Below are positions 34,754 to 46,862 of a DNA stretch of 64,000 nt, piece after piece. The position numbers and the translations under genes are program-made. The notes under the pieces were generated by a model. That model saw only the letters and a program-made list of their open reading frames with translations. It ran no database searches and was not told the origin of the DNA. The DNA comes from Alopecurus myosuroides (Eukaryota > Streptophyta > Magnoliopsida > Poales > Poaceae). The stretch covers positions 724,247,931-724,311,930 of the forward strand of contig CM054057.1 of assembly GCA_028641055.1 (NCBI GenBank). Reading direction: 5' to 3'. How positions within the stretch are numbered: the stretch's first letter is position 1; every line of letters starts with the position of its first letter.

Positions 34754-37700
34754 TTAGCCTTGGCCAATTCTTGGGATAGCCGAGCTAGAGTCTAGAGTGA
34801 TTAGATCCCGAACACACTCAGGAACTGAATCACGGCAGATATTGGAGTACCCATTTTTCCCTAGTTGAGATAAAACATGGGCGACGCCATTACAGACTCG
34901 ATCAACTTTCACCACCGAGATGTCTCTATAGATCTTAAGAAATTCGCGCGCCTCCAAGATCATCACCCAGCTCTCCGATGCCACAGACCCAGACGTTGTG
35001 ATGTGCTGAATCGCCCCTAAGCAGTCAGACTCAAGAATAGCAGGCCACCGCCCCAATTCGATGATGTGCTTGATCCCTTCCACGCATGCATGGATCTCAG
35101 CAGCCTCCACACTAGGGCACGCAGGAGTGAACTTCCATTCAGAGATGATCGGGGCCCCAAGGTGATCCCTACCAATGACCCCAATACCTGCATTCCTAGT
35201 TGTCTGATCCCATGCAGCATCTACATTGATTTTGATAGTGCCCAAGCATGGCGGCGACCAGGAGACCGTCACAGGTGCGGAACAAGAGAAATAAGCAAGA
35301 TAGTTAATCAAATAGGGCACCGAGGCGGATACTGATGCCTTCCCATCCCCGTGCACCACATTATTTCGATGGTGCCAACTCCGCCATAAGAGGAAAATGA
35401 TCCTCTGTCTTTGATCAGGTGTCGACTTATCCAACAAACGTAAAATCTACTCTTCACCCTTCTCCGAAAATGTGCTGTCAGGTGGTAAATCCCAATGCTC
35501 GCGCATCTGTTCGCGGAGTACACGAGCCAGAGTACAGGATACTAGGGCATGGTGGTCGTCCTCGATGCCGTGACCGCAGACCGTGCAAGTAGCATCAAAT
35601 TTTGGTATTCGCCGGTTGAGGTTAGACCGAACCCCCAGAGAATTCGACGCCACCCTCCAGGCGAACACACGCAGATTTGGCGGTACCTTAAGTTTCCAGA
35701 TTAGCTCCCATATTTTCCTGTCTCCCGATGACGCAGCACTTGATTGTCCAGAGCTGAGATTTTGAAGCTTAGGGTTTAGGCCAATTCTATAGGCTGATCT
35801 GACACTGAAAAGGCCATTAGCTTCCCCGCTCCAAGCGATAAAGTCATCCGTCATTCGGGCCGGAATTTTAATACTTAAGATGAAGTCTGCATCATAGTGT
35901 GTGCAGCACTCACGAACAGCCCCTTCATCCCATTGTCTAGTTTCTTGATTAATAAGCTCCGAAACCCACTTCTTCCGAGTTGGGCCTCTTCTCCTATCCA
36001 CTTTGAGTGCGCCTGGTCTTGGAATCCAGTTATCACGGAATATCCGCACACTGGTACCCGAACCAATACGCCATATAACTCCCTGTTTCAGTAATTCCAA
36101 TCCGAAGGTAATACCCTGCCATGTTTGAGATTGATTTTTAATGAAGGCCGTGTCCAGCAGAGAGCAAGAAGGGTAATACCTTGCCTTAAGTAACCACACA
36201 CACAAGCTGTCGCGAAAATAGATCAGCCGCCATGCCTGCCGAGCAAGCAGAGCTTGGTTAAAAAGTTTCAGGTCCCGAAAGCCAATTCCACCATGGGATT
36301 TCGGTCTAGCAAGCTTATCCCATGACAGCCAATGCATCTTTATTTTGTTTGTCTAGTCTCCCCACCAAAAGTCGCGGATAATGTGTTCTAACTCATTGAT
36401 CAGTCCCATAGGAAATTTAAAAAATACCCATAGCATAGGTAGATATAGACTGGAGAATCGATTTGATGAGGACTTCCTTTGCTCCCGAAGACATATATTT
36501 CTCCGACCAGTCCGACGCGTGTTTTGAGAATTTGCTCTTAATTGACTTAAACTTTCCTTTGGATAATCTCCCTTCTGGAACAGGTAAACCAAGATATTTT
36601 TCTTCAAAGCAAGTGGTATCGTAATTCAAAATCCCTTTGATTGCTTCTTGTACCTCAGGTGCACATCCTGAACCATACATGATTGAACATTTGCCAAGAC
36701 TCACCAACTGGCCAGTACCCTGCTCATACCGGCTGAGAATCCCCTTAATAATTGTAGCTTGGTCCACCGATCCCTCAAAGAATAAGAGACTGTCATCAGC
36801 AAATAGGAGGTGAGAAATCCCCGGAGCTCTCCGGCATATGTGGAGCTCCCGTAGCGAAGCGTTCTCAATTTCCTTTCGAATCAGACAAGAGAGACCATCA
36901 GCAACAAAAAGGAACAAATACGGAGAAAGTGGATCACCTTGCCGGATGCCGCGAGATGGGATGAAGGAGTCCAACAGTTGACCATTAAAGCGAATCGAGT
37001 ATCGAACAGTGGTAACACAGTCCATCACCCACCGTATCCATGTACTATGAAAGCCCAGCTTCGCTAAAACCCCTTCAAGAAATCTCCAATCCACGCGGTC
37101 ATACGCCTTAGCCATATCCAGCTTGTATGCGCAAAAATTCCTTAGAGCTACCGATTTCCATTATGAATCGAGTGTATACACTCAAAGGCCATAAGAGCAT
37201 TGTCCGTAATGAGCCGCCCCGGAATAAAAGCACTCTGAGTCGGGGAAATAATGTCCTGCAAAAATGGCCTTAATCTGTTAACCAAACATTTAGAAACTAC
37301 CTTAAAAATCACGTTGCAGAGGCTAATTGGTCTGAAGTCCTTCAGTTCCTCCGGGTCATTTTTCTTTGGAATAAGCACGATTGCTGTTTCATTGACCCCA
37401 TCTGGCATGGATCCAGAAATAAAGAACGCCTGAACTGCTGCAATAACGTCAGGCCTCATAAATTCCCAATTGCGCTGTAGGAACCGCGCAGGAAATCCAT
37501 CGGGCCCAGGTGCTTTGAGAGGGCCGATTTGAAAGAGAGCGTCACTGATTTCTTTGTCGGTAAATGGTGCACATAGCCTCTCATTCATGGCATCATCCAC
37601 ACAGGTAGTCATGGCATCCAACACGGGTCCGGGATCAATCTCCTCTTCTCTAGTATACAGAGCCTGGAAGAAATTTGTTGCCATAGTTTCCATCTCAGCA

Positions 37701-38831
37701 GCTTCACAAGTCCACGTACCATCCGCACGTTTGAGTTTCCGAATATTATTTTTCCGCCGTCTCGCAGATGCTCGACGATGGAAGTATTTTGTATTACGAT
37801 CTCCCTCCCTAAGCCACGCAATTCGCGACCTTTGCATCCACATAATTTCCTCGCGGTAAAGTAATTCATCCATTTCTTTCTCAATGGAAAAGGTAGACTG
37901 GATACTTGCCTCGTCCGATCGGTGTTGAAGTTCTGATAGTGCTGCCCTCTTCTTTTCCATCTCGATGGGAATGGATCTGAAATTCTTTTTTCGCCAGGCC
38001 TGCAGATTATCCATTACCGAGTGCAATGACGCCGCAATATCGCCCAGGTCATTGCATGGTGCACGCCTGGACCAGGCAACCTCCACGGCATCTGCAAGGG
38101 AGGGCTGATTGGCCTTGCGTAAACATGGGCTATCAGCAAACAATAGTATTGGACAGTGGTCCGATCTGGAGGAGGCAATATGCCGTAACCGATGCTCCGG
38201 GAACATATTCGACCATTCTGGTGTAGCAACCACTCTATCCAGACGTACTTTGACATTCCTCTCGCCCTTTTGCTTGTTATCAAAAGTCCACGGGACACCC
38301 ATGAATCCGATGTCATGAAGGTCCAAAAAGGAGAGAAAATTTCGGAAATCCTGCATAAGTCTTTCTGATCTTTTTGTTAGAGAAAAATGTTCCTCTTGCC
38401 ACATGGCCTCGTTGAAATCGCCGAGCATCATCCAGGGGCATGAAGAACGGGTTTTTAATTTGCCTGAGCCTTGTCCACATGAGATGACGATCACTTGCCT
38501 TTGGTTCTCCATAAATAAAAGTACCTCTCCACATGTGATCATACGGTCCTCCACTAACATGAACATCAACATGGAAGTTGCTATACGAAAGAAGATCGAC
38601 TGTAACATCCTCTGTCCAGTATAGCGCTAGCCCTCCTCCTTTACCCTCACCTTTGACATGGAAGCATTCTTTCATGCCCAATCTGAAACGGAGATTTTCA
38701 ACACGCACTGTACTCTGCCTTGTCTCACAGATAAAGACTAGGTTGGGCTTATATGTTTGCACCAGGCAAACAAGTTCTTGAACAGTCGCAGATTGCCCTA
38801 GTCCGCGGCTGTTCCATCCTAATGTCGTCAT
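34754..38831 (-). pseudogene. LINE ORF2: endonuclease, reverse transcriptase, RNase H, frameshifted
   Basis: The ATG at 38831 overlaps the ORF1 stop in an ATGA overlap. Endonuclease: MTTLGWNSRGLGQ, FICETRQS and, after a frameshift near 38455, GDFNEAMW and SSRSDHCPI. RT: APGPDGFPARFLQ, RPISLCNVIFKVVSK, then a break near 37148, DMAKAYDRVDW, GIRQGDPLSPYLF and catalytic FADD near 36790. RVT zinc-binding region: WDKLARPKSHGGIGFRDL, then FAWRVASNSL. RNase H: INVDAAWDQTTRNAGIG, SVEAAEIHA, ILESDCLGA (35230-34900), ending at 34754. Breaks at about 38455, 37148, 36417 and 35440 stop it being one protein. The family protein nicks target DNA and primes reverse transcription. Confidence 0.9.
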
Positions 38832-40009
38832 TGGGCCCGGCGGTCCTCCCCGAGGGGGGCCGCCGATGTTGCCAAGTCATTAGGTGTAGTCATCATCTTG
38901 AGTTGTTTTGATCTTTCCCGGGGGTTAGTATAGCTCGGTGGAGGGGGGGGGTACTGTGGTATTGGCCCCTGAGCTGTCGGTCTTGCTGCCATTACTAGGA
39001 TCCTCTGAGCTAAAGTCAAGATTTTTCTTCGCCCCATCAAAGGATCAGGTGTATCCGGATTTGTAGCATGGGGTTTAAGGGGGCTGGACGCATCATCCAT
39101 GAGCTCCGTCTCGTTATCAAGGTCTGCCTCCTGAGACGACCGTTTCCTTCCTATATCAGTAGGGGTTCTAGCAGTGCCCCTGAACCCTGCACGCCCCCCA
39201 CGCCCCCGAGGGGCAAAAGATCTCGCCTCCACGACCGGTGGCGCCGCACGCCTCGTAGCTATCATAAAATCACCATATTGTAGCTCGCGAGTAGCCCAAA
39301 CTCCGTCGCCACATTCTTCATGATTATGCCCAATCAAACCATAGTGTTTACAGAAGAACGGGATCTTTTCATATTTAATGAGTAGCCTTTTTGTTCCTTC
39401 CCCTTCAACGCAAAGCCCCACAACACGTTTCAGAGGCTTGTCCATGTCAATAAGCACCCGAATCCTCACATAGTTCCCTTCAAAGAATAGCTTCGGATTC
39501 ATCTGAACCTCTTTTGTTTTTCCAATCCGGCGCGAGAGATCGTCAATCACCGAATTTTTGCGGTACAGTTCTGGAATTCCATGGATTTGAGCCCATACGT
39601 ACAGACCACCAAATTGCACTTTCCCAGGGTCCTCTCTTCCATCATAATCCTCAATGAGCACTGCCCATCCCCGAAACGTCCATATCCCCTGGTGCACCAC
39701 CTTCTTCCAATCTCCAAGACAGTACATCTGAAACACAAAGAGGTTGGTGCCTGCTTCTCTGCACGATGGTTCTCTCGAGAGGTTCCAAATCGCTTTCAGT
39801 TTGCCGAACAGGGCTTCAGAGCTGAACGATCTCACCGTATGAACCCTAGCCACCGCAAGCCACCTAGCGTCCTTCTCGAAGACGCGGACCTCATCGGCTC
39901 CAATCACCACGTCCTCCAGCTCATCATCGCGAAGATCCAGATGCGATAACATGTCGTCGATTTCCGTATTCGCCATACTAGCCGCCGCCGAACTTGCAGC
40001 CGCCGCCAT
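38828..40009 (-). CDS. LINE ORF1, nucleic-acid binding (DUF4283 plus zinc knuckle)
   Basis: Open frame of 393 residues from the ATG at 40009-40007 (MAAAASSAAASMANTEIDD). The DUF4283-like region spans roughly residues 40-190 (AIWNLSREPSC, VHQGIWTFRGWAVLIEDYDG, VWAQIHGIPELYRK), followed by the zinc-knuckle segment FFCKHYGLIGHNHEECGDG. The second cysteine of the C-x2-C-x4-H-x4-C pattern is tyrosine here (TAT for TGT), so zinc binding is probably lost. The C-terminal part is arginine-rich then proline-rich. The family binds LINE RNA. The frame can be extended upstream to 40138 but only with a GTG. Confidence 0.82.
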   Translation of the reverse strand: MAAAASSAAASMANTEIDDMLSHLDLRDDELEDVVIGADEVRVFEKDARWLAVARVHTVRSFSSEALFGKLKAIWNLSREPSCREAGTNLFVFQMYCLGDWKKVVHQGIWTFRGWAVLIEDYDGREDPGKVQFGGLYVWAQIHGIPELYRKNSVIDDLSRRIGKTKEVQMNPKLFFEGNYVRIRVLIDMDKPLKRVVGLCVEGEGTKRLLIKYEKIPFFCKHYGLIGHNHEECGDGVWATRELQYGDFMIATRRAAPPVVEARSFAPRGRGGRAGFRGTARTPTDIGRKRSSQEADLDNETELMDDASSPLKPHATNPDTPDPLMGRRKILTLAQRILVMAARPTAQGPIPQYPPPPPSYTNPRERSKQLKMMTTPNDLATSAAPLGEDRRAQ

Positions 40010-40194
40010 CACAGAACCCGAGCCCGAAATCAGTCCGGGGTCAGGTAGAAGAAGACTCCCCGCGCCAGGGAACGATCGCTTGGATCGAGGGAAGGCCGGA
40101 TCGGAGTAGAAACCAATCTCACGGGGCAGGATCGCCACCGGAGCCCTAAACCCTAACGAGAGGGTACGAGAGAATTTCTACTTGTGTGACTTAA

Positions 40195-42249
40195 GTGCAC
40201 CCACTCGAGCACTTCAGTGACCACCAGTGCAATTAACTCGCCACAGAAGCCCCCAAGGTACAGCTAGCCTACTACACCCGCCCTCAGCACCAACACGTTT
40301 TGAAGATGCCAAGCTAGAAGATGCTCGACCACATTCGACCTATCCCCGTTTCCGGTTGCTACTTGAACGGTGTGGCTGACTGAGTGTAGGTAGGAGTGAC
40401 GCTGGACAAAAGAGAAGGAAGTGATGGATCAACCCTGGCCGGACTGGAGGTCGGCAGTGTCGGTCCGCCGAACAAAACCGAACCAAAACATTCAACGATT
40501 GTCCGTTCATCGGGTCGGCCGGCGACACGATAGCCCATACGAGGAACGGGTTTCTTTTAGCTTTGCTTTCACCTCACCTCAACTCAGGGATTCTGTGCAG
40601 GTACTCGCGCTCGTAGAGAAGCTCGAAAAGAAAGATGCGAAGGCAGGCAGAAATCCTAGCTGCATGCACGCATATATGGCGACTACTCCTCTGCATCGCC
40701 ACGTGTGACAACGCCGGCGAGTTGGCCCGCTGCCGACACGGGCACGACGAGCACGTACATATGCTGCGGGCTGTGTGGTCAACTGTTTCCACGACGAGCA
40801 CCGCCCGGGTCATGTACATCACCATCACGTCCTAGCTAGTAGGCCTGCTCCCCGTTCCCATGGCACTGTCGAATCGGTCGGACCAGCCCCTCGGCTCCAC
40901 GTACATGCCCATCTAGCTGAACAAGTCCAATATGCAGCGCTCTGTTCAATAATACTTGTCTTCTATTTGTCCAAATATGAATGCATCTAAACATGTTTTA
41001 GTGTGTAGATATATTTATATTTAAAGAAATGAAAGTCAAATATTTGGAGAAATGAAAGTCAAGTTTTTTTCTTTTTGAAAAGAAAAGTCAAGTATTGTTA
41101 AACGGAGAGTACGTATTTTCCAATACTACACATATGGATTCCAACCTCGCTAGCTGGCCGTTGTGCTGCCCACGTCGAGCTGCATGGAGTCCACAACAGT
41201 CGGTTCAGCGACTTCTAGACGCCCATACTTTTGACTTAATTTGTTTTCGATCAAGAAAGCAGGCCAAATGCCTTCCACGCAAGCACACTTGACTTCATCA
41301 GTCCGTAAAACGCAGATCGAGATTTATTTTATGTGGAACCGCCTTGACATCGCAGGAGGATATGATTGAACGAACGTAGTGTCGTGCTTGTTACTTCTTT
41401 AAACCACACGAAATTAATTAGATTTTGTGTTGACAGGGGTTGGCTTCTGTATAGATACACATTAATTAGTAGCTAATCATTTTGTCAATGTACATCGTAC
41501 CTCAGTAGCCTCACACTTTTCTCTATCCGAGTCAAACCTTCTGAAAACGTCCGAGCCAGCTACATGTTGTTCACTCCCAGGGAACAAATCGTGTGAACCG
41601 ACAAAATAGACAAAATGGCGTTGAGAAAATTGTTTTGTCCCCCCCCCCGCGCAAGACATGCGTACTACTACTGCCACATTCGATTTGATACGAGAACCTG
41701 TCCGAACTGCTATCAACGTGAACCAGTCTGGATTTTTTTTTTACGAAAAGTCTAACCAATCTATTGATCATCAACGACGACTCCACCATCCGCACCCCTC
41801 CCTCACTCGAGCCGAGTAAAACTTATCGTAATAGAACTTGTAGTAGACAGACAGAAAGTTATTGTGCTAACTCTCCGAAAGACCAGCACAAAAGGAGTAG
41901 ACATGCCAATGATAACAATTGCAGATTGAAAGAGCCAGATGTGCAAACATACGGATGGACACGAACGAAAACGGAATGGATCCCAGAGAAAATCCGTCGG
42001 ACAAACGCCTCCACGCGCCCTCCCCCAAATACATGCGTATTACTACTGCCACATCGAAGAACAAGAATCCCGAAGGACCTGCCGCACCACTGCCGCTATC
42101 CACGTGGCGCAAGACGTGCGGCTAGCGAGGAAAAGACAACGAGCACGGGCAATTTCCCTGCGTGGATTGGCTCGTTGTGCCCGGGGACAAAAAGCTAGCG
42201 AGGAGAGCGGCCTGAGACTAAAAACCTAACCTACCCCGATTAAATCTTG
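40195..42249. other. Non-coding intergenic DNA, duplicated segment copy I
   Basis: No coding gene seen. Three blocks recur elsewhere: 40300-40480 (like 53720-53900), 40555-40940 (like 47380-47695 and 55735-55870) and 41140-41640 (like 47765-48132 plus 49110-49330, and 56315-56780). CpG- and restriction-site-rich with short unrelated ORFs. Confidence 0.65.
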
Positions 42250-43000
42250 GTTTCTTTCTGAGGGAAAACTAGATGTTGTACTCTTTGTACCTTCCTCTTG
42301 GGGTCTCCCAACGAACGTGTGTTTACACGTCATCAAGCTCTTTTTTTTTGCGCCATTGTCGGGGAGGAAGAGGATTTCTGCAAAAGAAGTCTCTCACCTC
42401 TAATCTTTTTTACTTTGTTAATGTTTTGTTTAGTTTATTTTATTTTGTCTTGTTTGCTTCTTTATATGAAAAACACAAAAAAAAATTAGTTTCTATTATA
42501 GTTTTTATTTTTGTTATCTTGTTTTAATCTTGCTAAAATGAGTATTTCTGAAGTTGAGGTTCGTTCATTTAGACTACAACGCTTGAAAATGCTTGGTATA
42601 GAATATGTGATGCTTATTATAGATGTACTAAAAAACATTCTACCATGATTCTTCTTAGGAATTTTTATGTTGGTATTGCTAGCTGGTATAAATATGTTCT
42701 AGACACTCTTACATGTGGCAATTTTCGGAAAACTCCTGTTTTGGAAGCCTGTAATTTCATTGGAAGTTTGGTAGAAACACCACCTACTAAAGTTGTTAAG
42801 ACTGAGATCACTTTAGAAGATGTTATAAAAAAGCTGAACTCCCTAGTGAAAATTTGACAAATTTGCCTGATAATGCCAGCAAAGTTAATGAATCAATAGT
42901 AAGTATCAAGAAAAAAATCACTGTTTTAGAGGCTATTTGGTTGAAATGCGGTAAGAACACGGATAAAAATGTCTCAATCCTACCCACTGGAGACTATGAA
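42250..43000 (+). mobile_element. Degenerate Ty3/gypsy (Athila-like) 5' internal fragment
   Basis: GCGCCATTGTCGGGGAGG near 42350 is a close relative of the Athila-type primer binding site (TGGCGCCGTTGCCGGGG). It is preceded by what looks like an LTR end and followed by an AT-rich leader and a gag-like open piece at 42645-42857. Everything else is lost. Confidence 0.55.
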
Positions 43001-43373
43001 AGTGGTTAGAGTGTATGCCCAAATCCCTCTCAAATTGTGGCAACGAAATCCTATCCATAAGAATTCGGGCAGTATCATTCTTTTGAACCAAAGACAAACC
43101 ATAGGAAACAAGTTGTAAGCATTAGAATCGTAGAGAAATCATATGACCTGCAATCCTCCAAGGAGGCTGTAGGATATCTTAAAACCGGCTTTCGGAGAGA
43201 GCCGAGTTTTCGGGCCGGGGACGACGACAGCTAGTACACGTTCCAGATTGTTTGAGAAAATATATATGGAACCATTTACGCACGTAGGCAATTAATGGTA
43301 CGTACATACTCGCCCCGAAAATTTTCTGTAAACAATGTATGTTGTAGGAACAAAAATTAACCTGAAACCCGTT
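43001..43373. other. Unassigned intergenic DNA
   Basis: No gene, repeat or element border recognised. Confidence 0.4.
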
Positions 43374-43389
43374 TGGAATTGTGGGCCTT

Positions 43390-44281
43390 TTTTTTTTTTT
43401 GCAAGGTAATACGTTCTCATTCATAAGATAGATATCCGGTTACAAGACACGTAAACACCGACATTACAGTACTGAAAGGATAGTATAATCCTATGCAAAA
43501 GACCAACGTCTGTCCATCTCCTTCGACACCACCGAAGTGACCACCAAGAGAGAAGACAAATCACCTCTTCACCCGAGCTCGACGCGGCTCCATCGCTGAT
43601 CTGCAGCTTTACGGACCTCCAAAATAGTTTGCCAGAAGCAAAACCATTGTCGTTGAACGAATCAGACCGGGGCAACGTGTCCCCGGACACGCCATCGAAC
43701 TCCAGAACTGACATCCCCGTACGACTACAACGTCGAAGGAAGAAACCAGAACTGCTAGCCTACATCCACAAACCCAGCACAAGATACACCATCTTCCAGC
43801 TGTTAACTGCGCAGGCAGCCGTCTGCGCATACTCCCGGATGACAAATCCTCCCTGCTCCACCATGACGTCGGAGACAACGCCGTAGCAACGGGGACAGAA
43901 CAGAAGGAGAAACACACCCGATGGGATCGCCGCCACCGCCTCGCCGATACCATCCATGGACCCTAACGCCACCGATCTGAAAGATCGGCGAACACACGAT
44001 GTCATCAACTTCGAGACGCCGGCTTGAAGGACGCCGTCGGTGTGGGAGTGGAGTTGAGACAGATTTATTCGTCGAAGCGCCGCTCCCACCACCCAACGAC
44101 GCACCACGACCTACAAAACCAAACCCTAACTACAGAACGGAGGAACGAGGCCCCCACTCCCTCCTGCCGCCGGAGCGGCAGTCAGAGGGAGAGGGGACCA
44201 ACGCCGTGACCGGTGGAGATCGGGGGTAGAAGGTCCTCTCCCTAGTTGCCAAGCTCCCGGCGGCGGCTAGGTTAGGAAAAC
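43390..44281 (-). mobile_element. Poly(A) retroposon with 16-bp target duplication
   Basis: TGGAATTGTGGGCCTT flanks it at 43374-43389 and 44282-44297. The left end is a T run (poly(A) on the minus strand). The interior is GC-rich with no intact RT. ORFs on both strands (for example 43609-43953) have no recognisable domain. Either a short non-autonomous LINE derivative or a retroposed transcript. Confidence 0.8.
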
Positions 44282-44297
44282 TGGAATTGTGGGCCTT

Positions 44298-46755
44298 GGG
44301 CACCGTCGGAAACCCGCGTGGAATTCAGGCGCGGGTACGTACTCAGGATGCAAGGGGCGGACAGTCCACCAGGGTTCATAGCCTACAGGTGAAAAAAGAA
44401 GCAAATCCACCGATCATGAAAAATATTCTACGCGCGGGTGTATAACCATGTTGGCGGCGCGTAGCTGCTGGCGGGCGTCCGGCTGCATCCATGGTACGTA
44501 CAGCCCCAGCCCGGAGTGCGAATGCGTGTTGGTCTGCATCCTGTGCGTATGTGTGCGCGCGACATAAAACATTTCCCTTTCAGAAAACAAAAAAGCAATC
44601 TCCGCTGAACGAACGGTTGCTCGAGCGATCGGTCGGATGGCGACGGCGCACGGTCGACGACTCCGGCGCTTCCTCGATCCCGGCCGGGCAACGAGTACCT
44701 AGCTAGCCTTGTATACTGTGTAGTGTATCAGTGTCTGATCGGCCGTAGCTTGGTAGGACCGTAGGAGTATGTTAACACTTAACAGTAGTAACCTGCTGCT
44801 GGCATCCTTTTCCGAATCCTCTTTGTTGCCCGATCGCTGCATGCTCGATCGATAGGTTAGTTAGCTAAGCAAATTAATACGGTAGTATTAGTCCTCTGCT
44901 AATTAGGCATCACGCATACTTGTCTGTACGACCAAGGCACGCTCTGACTAGCTACCCGCTTGCACTGCATGTCTGCACTCTGCCGCCGCTCGGTTAGCGT
45001 TAGCTAACCTAGTACTTACAAAATCAATCCTTTCCTAATTGGGCATCATGCACACTCACCTGTGTAACCAAGCGGCGCGCGTCGGTGTGGTGCTGCGACT
45101 TTTGCCTGCGTACGTGCGCCTGCGGTGGTCACGATATATTTCCGCCTCTCATGGATTTTAAGGCCGTCGGTGGTTGACACTGGCTTTTTCTCGCGTATAC
45201 TGCTGTTGCTTTAGCTCATTTTTTGTTAGGGATCTGGTGGACCTGACCGGGTCAGGGTATATATATTCGGCCCGCGGTGGCTACAATAGTGCTAGCTGCT
45301 CGATTCGTTTTTCTCGTGCTGGCACGCATGTATACATATATCTTGGATTTATTTACAACGGCCGGGCTCCGAAACGAAGGGAAAAAAAAATATGCGACCA
45401 TGATGCTGCCGGCGCAATAGAACATGTAAGAGTATACTATCCGTATACATATATTTACCTAATAATGTCAATGAAAGGTCAGATGCAAGGTCCCTAGCTA
45501 GCTAGGATGGAAATAGGACCAGCTAAACGATTCCTTCTATGGACAAAAATAAAACAAAATACATCTAAGCGATCTACAAAAATGGATCATGTGGATCGTG
45601 GGAAGCGACCCTGTTCCAGCTCAATTCGCTGACAACACTCCCCTTGGCCCTTGGTAATGTTTCCTGTCTGTCTGGCTCTCCCGGTTCAGCGTACATGTCT
45701 CCGTTGCATACTGTAGGCTGAGAGCTGACCGAAGCGGCGTAACCACCCCCATGCCGGCCCATCTATGTTGAGTTCGCTGTCTACGTTTTAATCTCTCCTT
45801 TTCTTCCCGTCTCCGATCGTGGGAGGCCGCCTCGCTTTCGTCACCGTCGCCGGTTCCTGAGTCCCCACAGCGTCTCGAGAGTTTGGCGAAAACGACAGTG
45901 AAACCCGAGTCGTGTCAGTTATTAGCCGTGGAGTTTCCAATTTAATTGGCGTGGCAACCGCTCAATGCTCGTCCACGTATGCTGGGGATTGGATTCTTCG
46001 ACGCTTCATTGGTTCCAAATAATTTTGACGCGATGCTCTCTCTCTCTGTATATATTAGGGCGGGGGATTATTATGGATCGACGGACGGACCATACGACGC
46101 GGCTTTGCTTGCGCCGATCGATCGAAAGCTGTCCATCGGTCATATTATAACATCTGTCTCTACTCACTACAGATCAATAATTCGATCGGAGGAGCTTTGT
46201 TTGCATCGATCCGGAGAAGGCGGAATACAGTGCACATCAGCCGAACCGATCAATCGGCCAGGACAAGACAGTATGGGGGTTTATATACCTAGCCTTTGCA
46301 CGCACATTCCCTTATGCCGGGTTCGTTGGTGTGTATACGCAATAATCGAGTGTCAAGTTTAAGTGGTTGCCAACTAAGCGCGCTTCGCTAGCTGGCGAGA
46401 TCGACAGTAGTACGTTTTGCGATGTGAAACGAGATGCTTTAGGACAACCAAACTAAAGCGCGTCAGTTGGGAGGAGAGCTAGCGGACGCGGCTGAAAGAG
46501 TGGTTCGCTCTGTTCTGACCGCCTGCTCGTCTCAAAATGGAATCACTATGCGTACGAATTGATTGTCTATGTTGAGAATTTCGAAAAGTATGGTCGTACG
46601 TGTGTACGGTAGTAAAAGAAAAACATCGAGGAAAGCAGAACTTCTTGTTCTGATCGAAAAGTCATGTATACGTGATGGGCGATGGCCATGTGCAGGCCGG
46701 GCGTACGTAGATCCACGCTGCCACTACCATATAAATACGTACGGCCTAAGTATAG
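44298..46755. other. Non-coding intergenic DNA, duplicated segment copy II (first part)
   Basis: 45420-45760 and 46510-46700 match 50870-51065 plus 52412-52680 at moderate identity (for example CTCAAAATGGAA.CACTATGCGTACG). TATA-like runs occur near 45255 (TATATATATTC) and 46050 (TATATATTAGG after a CT run), but no coding frame follows. No gene called. Confidence 0.55.
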
Positions 46756-46757
46756 TA

Positions 46758-46860
46758 CTCCCTCCGTTCCATATTACATGACTCATATATAGATGTATCT
46801 AGACATATATTTATACTAGATACATCTATTTGAGAGTCATCTAATATGGAACGGAGGGAG
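46758..46860. mobile_element. Stowaway-type MITE (Tc1/mariner)
   Basis: 103 bp beginning CTCCCTCCGTTCCATATTA and ending in its complement TAATATGGAACGGAGGGAG, with TA duplicated at 46756-46757 and 46861-46862. The interior is AT-rich and palindromic. Confidence 0.95.
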
Positions 46861-46862
46861 TA

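Larger units (their letters stand above)
34620..40179 (-). mobile_element. L1-type LINE, full length, with 15-bp target duplication
   Basis: Flanked by ACTTGTGTGACTTAA at 34605-34619 and 40180-40194. On the minus strand it runs from 40179 through ORF1 and ORF2 to a 3' end with AAAAAAAAA at 34620. The ORF2 order endonuclease, RT, RVT zinc-binding, RNase H is typical of plant L1 elements. ORF2 is frameshifted, so the copy is inactive. Confidence 0.93.

Noticed and set aside
43609..44107. Overlapping ORFs of 97-115 codons as a small host gene
   Set aside because: Contained in the 43390-44281 retroposon, with competing frames on both strands and no recognised motif.
45946..46362. 138-codon ORF after a TATA-like run near 46050
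   Set aside because: The TATA lies inside the ORF, there is no recognisable domain, and the sequence is not kept open in the duplicated copies.
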